From Brugia malayi (taxonomy: Eukaryota; Nematoda; Chromadorea; Rhabditida; Onchocercidae): a stretch of 64,000 nt of DNA. The position numbers and the translations under genes were made by a program. Positions 42,201 to 52,500 of the stretch are shown piece by piece; position 1 is the stretch's first letter, and every line of letters begins with the position of its first letter. The notes under the pieces are model-generated. The model saw only the letters and a list, made by a program, of their open reading frames with translations, was not told the DNA's origin and made no database searches. The stretch lies in the NCBI RefSeq assembly GCF_000002995.4, contig NW_025062477.1, positions 4,312,649-4,376,648 of the forward strand. The letters are read 5' to 3'.

Positions 42201-45078
42201 AATACCGACGACTCGCAAGCGCTATCCGGCCACTGTCATGACGCGGGGACTTTTGCCTGCTGCCTTTCGGCCCTGAGCCGTACGCCCCTCATTATGCGAC
42301 CAGGTACCGATGACACTCCTATCTCGACACCTTGTCGACGCCACGCTTGGCCTGGACGCTCGGTCGCCACCGCCAAGCATCAGCCAGGACTCCTCCTCTC
42401 ACTCCATCCGCCACCACATGCCTCCCAGTCACTTGGATTACAAGCGCTCGCCACAACGCCCGGCGAACAAACGAAATTTATTCGCTCTCCTATACATTCT
42501 CATCATACATTTTCAGGTGTAAAAATTCCAATTTTACTCATTTCTTATAGCTTTTCTAATGACAATGTTTACAGCTTGGCCTTTTCTAATAACAATGTTT
42601 ACAGCTTGGCCCTGTGATAACAATGCCAATGTCTGGCTTTTTATGCTCAACAAGCCTAGGATGGCCATCAGTTTTTTATGTCCATGCAACAATAACGTTA
42701 ATATTTCTTGTAATATGGTGGATTTTATACAGGTATTTAGATGAAGAAGACAGTGAAAGATTCATTTCTAAAGATTTTGATTCTAAAAATTTGAAGGATT
42801 CATTTTTGATTAGTATTTCAAACATTTTTGTATTTTTTGAGTGAATTTAAAATTTGGAATAATATTTTAGTAATTTTGCATATTTTGTAAAGCTTTTGTT
42901 CCTTTCTTTCCTTTTTTTTTTTTTGATGAAAACCTCAACTTTTGTATTTGTGTATACTAATAGAAATATAAAAAATAAGTTGTAATTAAAAGGGATCAAC
43001 CAAGTGATGCTCGCTGGATTTCCGCTTCTGAGTTAAAATTGGTAACTGATGGAAAAAGTGATAATAAAGTAAAACGAAGTGAAGATAAGGTTTGCTAGTT
43101 GATACTGGCTATTATTAGTTTGTAATGTAAAACCTAAAAATTTATATTTTAAACTTAAGCGTATAAAACATATAAAATACGAATAAATGCAAAATATAAA
43201 TAATAATTGTCAAACAAGTGAAGAAATCAATTAATATCATGATTAGTTTAAAATATTCTGATGAATAATAGATACAAATTTGATTATGAATTATACTTTA
43301 AGTTACCAATTCGTGAAATTTTCCAAACAACATCAGTTTGGGCTATTTGGATTGCAGCTATTGGTAATATGTATAGCATTCAAATGGTCGTTGTTTTTGC
43401 TCCAACTTATATAAGTCAAGTTAGTGTGCATTTCAAAAATTTCTAACATTGATTATGCTAATGAAAAAGAAATGCTAATGTGGTTTTTTTTTTTTAAAAA
43501 GACAAAATTATCCTTTCTTAATTAAAATTCAAATCCATAACTTTCAGGTTCTTGGATTACCCATTGTAAGTGTTGGTTTAACCGCAGCGTTACCAACATT
43601 ATTGCAGTTTGCAGTTAAAATGTTAGCCGGTACTGCAAGTGATAAAATTACATCACTTAGGGAAACTACGAAGGTTAATTTTAATTTCTTCAATTATTTT
43701 AATTATCAGTATTATCACTTGCATAGTAGGACTGGGAATTTTTCAGTACCTTTGTTAGATGAAATTGTAATTGAAATTTGGTAAGAATTCATTGAATGAA
43801 TTTTTATTCGATAAAGAATATTTTACAGTGTTAATGTTTAAATTTAAAAAATTTTTAACTATTTGTTGCAAAATCATATCAAATTTCAGGAAAACGTATG
43901 AATTACCAAATTGGTTTACGCTACCAATACACTTAGATTTTATTTTTAGGTTCGGTTATTTAATACTGTAGCATTCCTTGGTATGGGTATTTTTCTTATT
44001 GCCTTAGCATATACACCGGCAAATCGAACAATTGTAGCACTTTTTTTCCTAATTAGTTCAACGACAATTCTTGGCTTCAATACCGGTGGTTTTTTCAAAA
44101 GTTGCACATTGGTAGGTCGACAGTACAGCTACTTTGTCAATGCCATCGTACAGGTAGGGTAATCTTTTCAGTACAGGTAGGTATTGATCAAGAATTCCGT
44201 GTTCCAAGATTCATAGATTCTAAGCTATAGTATAATAGCTTCTGAATATGGTAGTTCATAAATAGAGACTATTTATATTAGCATTTATAGTATTTTCAAC
44301 ATACTATTTTACAGTGTAAGGTAATTGTTTTATCTTCGTAAATCAACTGTAGATTAATTGCTTAAAATTTATGTGTTTCTTCTTTTTTCTTTTTTTTGTT
44401 CTTTTTTTGATGAAGAAGGAGGAATGTGTTAAGAGAAAAGGTAGATATTATTAGGAAGAAAAAAGAAAATATTTTGTAAATTTTGATTTTAAATTTTCAA
44501 GACATTCTACTTGGTTATTTGCACGTTCAAATGCTCTTTTGAATGAATCACATGAATCACTGTGCTTTTGCAGGAAATTTTCAATTATTTTATTTCGAAA
44601 ATTCAATTCTCTCCATAAGGATTGATCGACTGATAACATTTAAAAATAAAAACAATCATTTCTAATATTCCATAATTTGGAAATGTAGAGAAAAGTCAAA
44701 ATCTCAAAGAAATAAGTGACAATCTAGAAATGAAATTCAAATTCAATTATTGTTTTTCAACAAATAACAATAAATATTATCCTAATAAATTCTTTCAAAA
44801 TAATATAAATAATTTAACGAATATTGATGTAACATTAAAAATTCTAGGTGATAATGTGCATAGCAATGTTAACGGTACCATTTATTGTAACCTCATTAAC
44901 ACCAAATGGTCTCTCAGACGAATGGTACCATGTATTCATCTTGCATGCTGGTTTTCTATTCATAACGAATGTAATATTTTGTAAACTTGGAAAGGGTACT
45001 GCAGCTGCATTCACATGTTCTAATGGGATATCAACTGAAAATACCACTGGCGAACAGTTGAAACCAGTATTCTTGTAA
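39255..45078 (+). CDS. SLC17-family anion transporter (major facilitator superfamily)
   Basis: Predicted 12-TM carrier of the phosphate, vesicular glutamate and sialin family, moving organic or inorganic anions across plasma or vesicle membranes. Eleven exons: 39255-39408, 39714-39835, 40730-40905, 41113-41219, 41372-41478, 42605-42732, 42993-43089, 43303-43419, 43548-43673, 43950-44153, 44848-45078; 522 aa with consistent phase. TM1 ends NMLTFNFCIICM. A luminal loop has N-glycosylation sites N57, N88 and N102. Next are HYGIRKTFAIVMF (loop 2-3), WAKLTENGLFSGA, LGPVITMPMSGFLC, GWPSVFYVH, a charged central loop (266-297), SVWAIWIAAIGN, APTYIS, KMLAGTASDKI and the family hallmark GFNTGGFFKS. The substrate cannot be told from sequence. 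The acceptors of exons 7 and 8 (AAAAG, TTTAAG) are weak. Exon 1 may not be the true N-terminus, since relatives usually have a longer cytoplasmic start. Confidence 0.94.
40178..40249 (-). tRNA. Initiator tRNA-Met (anticodon CAT)
   Basis: A 72-nt cloverleaf with acceptor stem AGCAGCG/CGCTGCT and discriminator A at 40178. Initiator hallmarks are the A-T first pair, GGG/CCC pairs framing the anticodon loop (GGGCCCATAACCC) and GATCGAAAC in place of TTC in the T-arm. It lies antisense within intron 2 of the SLC17 gene. No strong T-run follows immediately on the minus strand, so its termination signal is weak or further away. Confidence 0.97.
41965..42129. repeat. Degenerate tandem repeat, 3 units, 3' of SRP RNA
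   Basis: Units at 41965-42018, 42019-42068 and 42069-42129 share ACCAA-AAATG, CTCACCAT, CTTATTATTGTA and end AAGGTCA. Unit length varies (54, 50, 61). It sits within intron 5 of the SLC17 gene, directly beyond the end of the SRP RNA gene. Confidence 0.85.
42164..42464 (-). ncRNA. SRP RNA (7SL), signal recognition particle RNA
   Basis: About 301 nt, the usual length of animal SRP RNA, forming a sharp GC-rich island in AT-rich intron sequence. The 5' Alu domain begins GCCGGGCG, followed by GTGGCGAGCGC, TGTAATCC (the conserved U-turn element that binds SRP9/14) and GGGAGGC. The S domain has helix 8 with a GCC-GAAA-GGC hairpin followed by AGCAGGCAAAAGTCCC, the SRP54-binding asymmetric loop, matching AGCAGGTCAAAACTCCC of vertebrate 7SL. 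The 3' end is set by a T4 Pol III terminator (42164-42167), so it may end a few nt earlier. This RNA scaffolds the particle that targets ribosomes to the ER. It is antisense inside SLC17 intron 5. The open frame across it on the plus strand is spurious. Confidence 0.92.
42551..42610 (+). repeat. 30-bp tandem duplication spanning SLC17 exon 6 acceptor
   Basis: Copies at 42551-42580 and 42581-42610 differ at one base (GAC versus AAC). Each contains GTTTACAG then CTTGGC. The second AG (42603-42604) gives the correct exon. The first (42573-42574) would add CTT GGC CTT TTC TAA, a stop. Confidence 0.93.
44451..44639 (-). CDS. Small antisense ORF in SLC17 intron 10, hypothetical
   Basis: A 62-codon ATG-to-stop frame of complex composition (charged, Leu/Phe periodic, probably helical), unlike the Phe/Leu-only readings of homopolymers elsewhere. 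I do not recognise it. It lacks a close acceptor upstream and any visible second exon. It may be a small nested gene or chance; low confidence. Confidence 0.2.
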   Translation of the reverse strand: MLSVDQSLWRELNFRNKIIENFLQKHSDSCDSFKRAFERANNQVECLENLKSKFTKYFLFSS

Positions 45079-45167
45079 AACAGGAAATTTTCCTATTAAT
45101 CAAAACCAGCGAACATTTTAGTTCATTTTTTACTGGATAATAATTTTGAAAAGGGTGGGTACCGAAC

Positions 45168-45239
45168 AGGTCCCGGGGAGATTTGAACTCCCGTCGCAGG
45201 ATTCAGAGTCCTGAGTGCTAACCACTACACCACGGGACC
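45168..45239 (-). tRNA. tRNA-Gln (anticodon CTG)
   Basis: A 72-nt cloverleaf with acceptor stem GGTCCCG/CGGGACC and discriminator T at 45168. The anticodon loop CTCTGAA reads CTG. The T-arm is GAGTTCAAATCTC. A T4 run on the minus strand (about 45149-45152) is a plausible terminator. It lies 89 bp past the SLC17 stop codon on the opposite strand. Confidence 0.97.
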
Positions 45240-46583
45240 ATGCCAATAGAGTTCCATAAGTCTTAATTAAATTGACGTAATACATTTATTTTTGTTATTA
45301 CGTGAGTTTCAAATGCGGAAACGTAAAGTGCCTTTTTGTTACGTCATTTAAAATCTTTCCCTTGATATAAGGAAGTTGACGATTCATTTAATATTATCAC
45401 TCATGTTTTGTCATTTATATTTGCATTTGAAATTTAATCAATTTATTTTGAATCCAATTCAAATCATTTTTTGTTTTATATGCAATTTTTTAAGAGATGA
45501 CTTATTAATTTAAAAAAAAAAAATTATTCATAAATTGGTTTTGTAACTTTGACCTAACCAAAGAATTATATCTTTCATTTAATTACATTAGATTTTGTTT
45601 ATATTATTTTTCAGTAATAATAATTAAGTGATAATGATTATCCATATCATCTAGTCTTTTTCCGCAATTTTGTTTTTTGTGCTGTAATGTTGCAATCTGT
45701 ATTTCAAATTTTTTATTGAAAAAAAAAGAGTGTGTTGACATATTTTAATATTTTTGTATTTTATAAACAAACTAATGTAGGAAGAGAGAGAGAGAGAGAG
45801 AGAGGGTGAGAAAGAGAGATCATATTGTTTTGACCAGTTTTAACAAAGTTATATTAACAAATTATAAAAGATAAATGTTAAAATTTTCAAATTACTCAAA
45901 TTACTAGCTGAATTTAAAATTATCATTTTTTACCAAAAAAAAAAAAAGCAAAAAAAGCAAAAAGCAAAAACAAAAACAAAAAACAAAAATAAATGCTAAT
46001 TAGTACGATATGAATGCGAAGTTAAATTAACAAAATAGTTAAGCTCAATTTTTGGATGAAAATAATTTCATTTAACTACTAATTTCTTATTTAATATTTA
46101 GCTAATTATTAATTACTTCTTTATTTCTATTTGTTTGTGACTGATTGCAAAATGTTGAATTAAATATTAATGCAATATTCAATTGAAATGATACTATATG
46201 GTTGAAACTTAACTAATAATATACATATTATAATATAAAGGAAAAAAATATTATTCAACGATAAAAATTTTTTAAATCAAATTACAATTATCAGGAAATA
46301 CACAAATAGCACAGAATAAATTTTGAGATTAAAACAAAACATAAAGAAATGGATAAAAAATAAACAAAAAAAAAGGGGAAGAAATATTATCGACAAAATA
46401 ATTATATATATATATATTTTTTTTTTAAAATATTTTAGATTTTCTCTAATTAAATTTTGCCTTGAATTATTTTAAATTAACAGTTATGAATTTAGTATTA
46501 TTTCATTTCCAATATTTTCATTTGTGAGTTAAAATTAAATTAACATTTATGAGAAAAAAAAAAGTTATTATTTATACTAATTT
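45240..46583. other. Convergent intergenic region
   Basis: This separates the 3' ends of the SLC17 (plus) and K2P (minus) genes. It contains an 8-bp inverted repeat ACGTAATA/TATTACGT (45275-45282 and 45296-45303), a GA tract (about 45784-45806), a CAAAAA tract (about 45945-45985) and a TA run (about 46403-46418). No exon or RNA gene is seen. Confidence 0.5.
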
Positions 46584-49500
46584 TTATGAATTAATATTGA
46601 AATTACCCTGACTCAACAAGTTATGAGTATTAGCAAAATGTAATTTTGTTGAAACAGATGAAGAGCGCCGCTTATTTGACAAATTTGATTTCGTCTTTAC
46701 CACATGATGAAACATGCCAAGAGCTTGCATAACCTGCATAATCTGTCTTTTAATCTTCAATTAATTATCGTTGGAATTTTAATTTTATTCAATGAAGTGC
46801 TTTTTTTTTTTTTTTTATTTAATTATCTTTACATTAATATTTCAGTAATTAAAATTTGAATGAATTAAGTTGGACAATTTGATAGTTGGCATTATCAAAC
46901 TCTTCGATGAATCTATGTATGATATATTTATCAAAACTGTTATTATCAAAAATTTTCAAACGATGTTTGCTGGTGAAAAAATAAATAAATAAATAAAAAT
47001 AACATACATTTTCACGTTGATCTTCTGGAATTCTATTTAAGCATTTAGTTGAGTCACTTTTTATCATTACCTAAAAATTGAAATAATTCAAATGTAACGA
47101 TAGAAAGAAAATAAAAAAGTAATTTAACAATCTTTCGTATACTTAAATATTTTATTGGCAAGTTTAATTAAATATAAAACTTGCATGTGTATTTAATGGA
47201 TTTAATGAATCTTTGATTTCAACCATTCGAATTCCATTATTTAGATATTCTCGAAGTTCACGATTTTCTGAACGTGAAATTCTAGTCTGACGTCGATTTT
47301 GAATTTTTTCAATGTTTAATTTTATTTTTGGATCTGTTGCTTCCGTAATTATATCATCCAAATCATGTAATACTTCGTAAAGCATTTTTGGTGATACCTA
47401 CAAAAATTTAAACAAAAAAAAAAAAAAAATAAATAAAAACAATTTTATAATCAAGCTTAGCATACGTAAATTTTTTTTCAGCATTGAAGGATTAAAAACA
47501 AAAACGTATATATTTCAATTTACGTAAATATTTTCATATATGCGTAAGGGTGAAAGATGAAAATAGATTACATGTAAGTTTGCAATAATTAAAAGGAAAA
47601 AAAAAGAAAAGAAAAAAAAAAAAAAAAACAATTGTTCCAACACTAAATGCTATTAATTTACTTGGTCAATAACAAAATTAGTTACCAGTTAGCTTTTTAC
47701 GGTTAAGCATTAATATCATCGATAAATCATTTATCAAAATTATTATTAAACATTACCAATAGAGGAAGAAAAAAAAAGACAGAAGAGAAAATTAATTTAA
47801 AACATTTTAAATCATTTTTCGTTTTTTTTTTTTCTTTTTTCATCAATAATAATAAACAATTTTACTAACATTAAATTCATCTGCAACAATATAAAGTAAT
47901 TCGGATACTGACATTTTAGTACCACCAAACCATACTTCAACGTGAGCTGCGCCGCTAAAATCACGTCCTAAATAGTGTAATCTTCGAAGGTAATTATAAA
48001 GTGAAGCAACAAATGTTGACATTATCACCTGAAAAAAATAATTTATGATTAGGAATGCTTATAGTATATAATATTTCATTACCTTATTTTTAAAATCATC
48101 TTAAAAAAAAATACCACAATTCTACTTCTTTTTTAATTATGAACACATTTAAAGTATTTATTTACATTTTCATTGATCATTTTCGAATAATTATATTATA
48201 TATTGAAATTTGATAAAAATTGGAAAAATAACATTACAATCTGAATTTTATTAAATTCAGATTATATCTCACCAAATCTACTTTTTTTTTAAGAAAAATT
48301 CTTCTATATCATATTAACATCTTTTCCATGCTCTCAATTTTATATTATCAATTTCAATATATCACTTACCATTCCAGTTGCAAGATAAAGAACAATAATT
48401 AATGTTTGTATAGCATTATTTGGTGTTGGTGTTATATCACCATAGCCAATTGTTGTAATTGAAACAAAACTGAAAAAAAAAAATTTTAAATAAATTAGAA
48501 TTAAGAAGATTAAAAAAATAAGCAAAAAATCAATTAGTACTAAAATTTTTAATTTGAAATAAAAGAAAATATTAAATTAAAAGAGTGCAATAGATTAATT
48601 TTGTATTTTCATCCGTTTTTTTTTTTTTTTTTTTTAAATTAAAAAATTAATTGAAATGATATATTCATTCAAGTTATTCATGTAAAAATGCAAATGTATA
48701 ATTAACCTAAAGTAAATTGCCGGAATAACAGGCATTTGATCAATCCAAAAATGAAATAATAATCCACCAATTACTGAATGTGTTAGCAATAATGTTACAA
48801 CAATTGATAATGGTAAACGGCGCTCATCTGGTGCATCAATGTACTAAAAATGTTTAAAATTTAAACTAATCAAATTATTTATACGTATTTCTCTATTATA
48901 TTCTATTCATTCATGATTTTGTCGAAAAAAAAAACTTTTTTTATTAATTATATTCGATTATTTACAAACTTATAAACAATCATGTATCATTTTTTTTTTT
49001 GAAAAAATAATAGATAATATATTAATCTTTTTCTAAAGTTTCAATTTTCTTTTTTTTTTATATATGGTAAAATTTCTTGCTTTTAATCAAAATTTTTTTT
49101 TGTCCAAAAAATTTTGATTAAAAGCAAGAACTTTAAAAATTTTTTTGCAAAAATATTTTTGCAATAGAGACTAAAGTTATGATTTTTTTTTTTTTTTTTT
49201 GTTAAAATAATTTTTAACCAATCATTTTTTCTTCTTTTGATAGTTACTAAAAAAAATGTATAATTGAGTAATAATTATAATAATGATTACTTGTGTTCGT
49301 TGTAATGATGCCAGGAAAATCCAATAACCTTCTGCAATAAATTGACCAATATTTGTTAATGAGAGGAAAAGAAGAGGTACACCAACTAGTGTGTAAAATA
49401 TGCAAAATAATTTACTTGCATCTGTTGTTGGTACGATATTACCGTAACCTGCAACGGTTACTGTAATTTTCGTATAGTATCCGCAATGTAAAAATGATGT

Positions 49501-52500
49501 GATTCTGTTATCAGTACGATATTACTGTAACCTGCAACGGTTACTGTATTTTTTTCGTACAGTATCTGTAATATAAAAAATGATGTGTTAAGCCTAAAAT
49601 TATGATAAATGTTTAAATGAAGCAAAAAAAAAAAAAAATCAAACTAATAATAAATTATTCCATTTATCTACTGGTAAATAAATTAAAAAAATTTCTTGTC
49701 TTTCTTTGTTTTTATCAAATAAAGACGAAAAAAGGAGAATTTTCCATGCTTTACATTAATATTTTAGAATTAATTAAATTAAATTATCAGTAGATAAATG
49801 GAATAATTAGTTTGAGAATAGAAGTCCAAAAGATCATACAGGTATGATTAAATTCTGAACAAGCAAAAACAATAAAAATAATTGCAAGAACTAATTGATG
49901 AATTAAAGTATAGTTGATCATTTTCAATTCAAGTATAGTAATTGCAATAAGTTTCAACATTTTTCACATTATTTTAACATCTATTTAATATTAGGTTTTG
50001 AACCATCTCAAGTTTAAAATAATTTCAAAATAAAATTTTACTAATTTTGATTTGTCACATATTTTATTTAATTATAATTAGTGATTAACCAACTAATCAG
50101 CTAAATTTGTCTTATCAAAAAAAAAAAATCAATGAACATGCCCATTATTTAATTTGTAAAGTATTAGTTTCATTTTTTTTTTTTTTAAATAGATGACAAT
50201 GTAGCAAATTATTATACCTGTGTAATTAAAATTTATATCATACAAAGTGCATTTTTTCAAAACTTTAAATGAGAAAAAAAGCAAAGATTTTAGGTTTTGT
50301 AAAAAGTTTTTAATTTTTAAAATAAACTGGTCCTCTTTTTTTTTTTTTTTTTTAATAATAAAAAGTAGAAAGAAATAAATTAAGACATACCAACGGTAGC
50401 AATTGTAGTAAATGTAAATTGAATAACACTGTAAAATTTTTCATGCTGTATATTTTCATCAATTAATTGAAATACAATGGCGCCGCCAACAACATAAAAT
50501 GTTAGGAATAAATTGATCAATAAATGAGGTATTGATTCCAAAAAAAACTGCAAATTGAAATTGTTTATTTACTTTTTTTAACAAATTGTCTTTTCGTTTT
50601 GTCTTTCATTTCTTTTCCCAGTCATTATTATGATCAATTAAAATTATTCTTTTTTAATTAATATTAATTTATTTATAAAATCTAATTTAACAATTTATTC
50701 ATTAAAATTAAGTCGAAAAAAAAATTTTTTTTTCAATTATTTATTTTATTAGTAACTAATTGGTTAACTAATTATTTATTTAATTAATTTACTTATTATC
50801 AAGCGAACAGTTGTTTCGACTATTCATTTAGTTTTGAAAACTGTCATTAGCATAAATTCAGATTTAGTAAAAATTATAATATTTATTTATTATTAAGCAA
50901 ATGCTGGAAGCATAACTAAAATTAAAGTTTGTCTGAATAAGAGTAATTAAGGCAATGATAGTTTTAAATTTTAATGAATAAATTGTTACAAATGCTTACC
51001 TGATAATAAAATAAATGTATACCTCAAAAAAAAAAAAAAAAAAAAAGGAAAAAAAGAATTCTGATTGATATCATTCGTTAATTAATTTTAATTAATAATA
51101 GCAATAATTAGAATAAAAGACATAGAAAGTAAATCTTGAAGTAATAGACTTGAATTGATCATAATTAAACATAATTATGCGTAATTATAATCATAATTAT
51201 GTGAAAGTGATAAACAATGAATTGGTTAAAATAATCTAATTTCATACTAGTTGTTATTAAATTGCTTTTTTTTTGTCATGAAAATTTTATAGATGTATGT
51301 AAGCAATTCTGAATTTTTTAAGAAGGTCAAAAGATAATGCAATGATAATCTCTGATAAAAATCCTTTGTATTTTATTAATGCATTTTCTTATCTATCTTC
51401 TTTTTTGAATAATTATATACAATTTGTTGTTCATTAATTACTATTAGATCAAAATATTAATAGTTGTTATCAGAGAGTTATCATCTTGCTTTGCTCCTCT
51501 TTTTTCCTTCCCTATCTTTTTTATCCACTTATACAGGTAATTTACATAGAGAATCTTTTTTTTTTCACATAGAATTAATTTGTAATTTTTTTGTTTTATT
51601 CCATTTTTAGAAGAGACATGCAAAAATTGTTAATTTATAAAATTTTTAATTATTTCCTACGAATATTCTATGCAAATTAAGATTTTATTTTATCAAAAAA
51701 TTAATTATTATTACATTTAAACAGAAATTTAATTCAATTTTGCCTCCTTTTTAGCGCATTCCAAAAATGATAGAATTATGATAAGTTTTGATAAAAATGC
51801 TTTATAAAAAATGTTATTTAATAATGTTATAAAAGTAGTTAAAAAAATTTCAAAAATGTCTTCTTCATTTTGACAAATTTAATTAATCAAAATGTTTGAA
51901 AGTGTTTTTGTTTTATTTATTTATTTTTTTTTGATGCATATTTCTTTTGTTACTTTGTTCCTTTTTTTTTTAATGTTTAAAAAAATTTGATGAAAAAAAT
52001 TATGGAAGAAAAAGAAGACCATAATATTGTTTGCAAATTTTGAATGAAAAAAAAAAAATGATGATGAAAATGAAAGTTATATATTTAGTAAATAAAATTA
52101 AGCTCATTATTGTAAAATTTGAAGAGCAAGAAAGATAAATAAAAATACTATTCATGAAAAAAAAAAAAAACTAATTTTTAAAAGAAAAGCATAACTGAAA
52201 AATAAAATATGTCATAGATGTAAGAAATAATTTGAAAGGTCAAAAATATAATGTAATTTTTTACTTATATACAAATTATTTTAGTAAGAAAAGTTAATCG
52301 TAAGAATCGTAAGAAAAATTCTTAAAAAATATTAATTGTTAGTAATAGGATTGTTTAATTTATAAATTTTAAGATTAACAGTATTCAAATACGTGTATGT
52401 AAAATATACGTAAAAGACGTGGAATTTGCGGTGAGCATAAGTATGCACACCGTAGAAATTCAACATATAGATATGCAATCATAAGGAAAATTATAAATTT

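Noticed and set aside
42159..42617. 152-codon plus-strand open frame in SLC17 intron 5
   Set aside because: It covers the SRP RNA on the opposite strand and then runs through the duplicated acceptor of exon 6. Frames are open on several phases simply because the RNA gene is GC-rich. No protein family is recognised.
44844..45047. Minus-strand frame opposite the last SLC17 exon, and plus-strand frames at 42559-42744 and 42310-42550
   Set aside because: They are shadows of exon 11, exon 6 and the SRP RNA in other frames.
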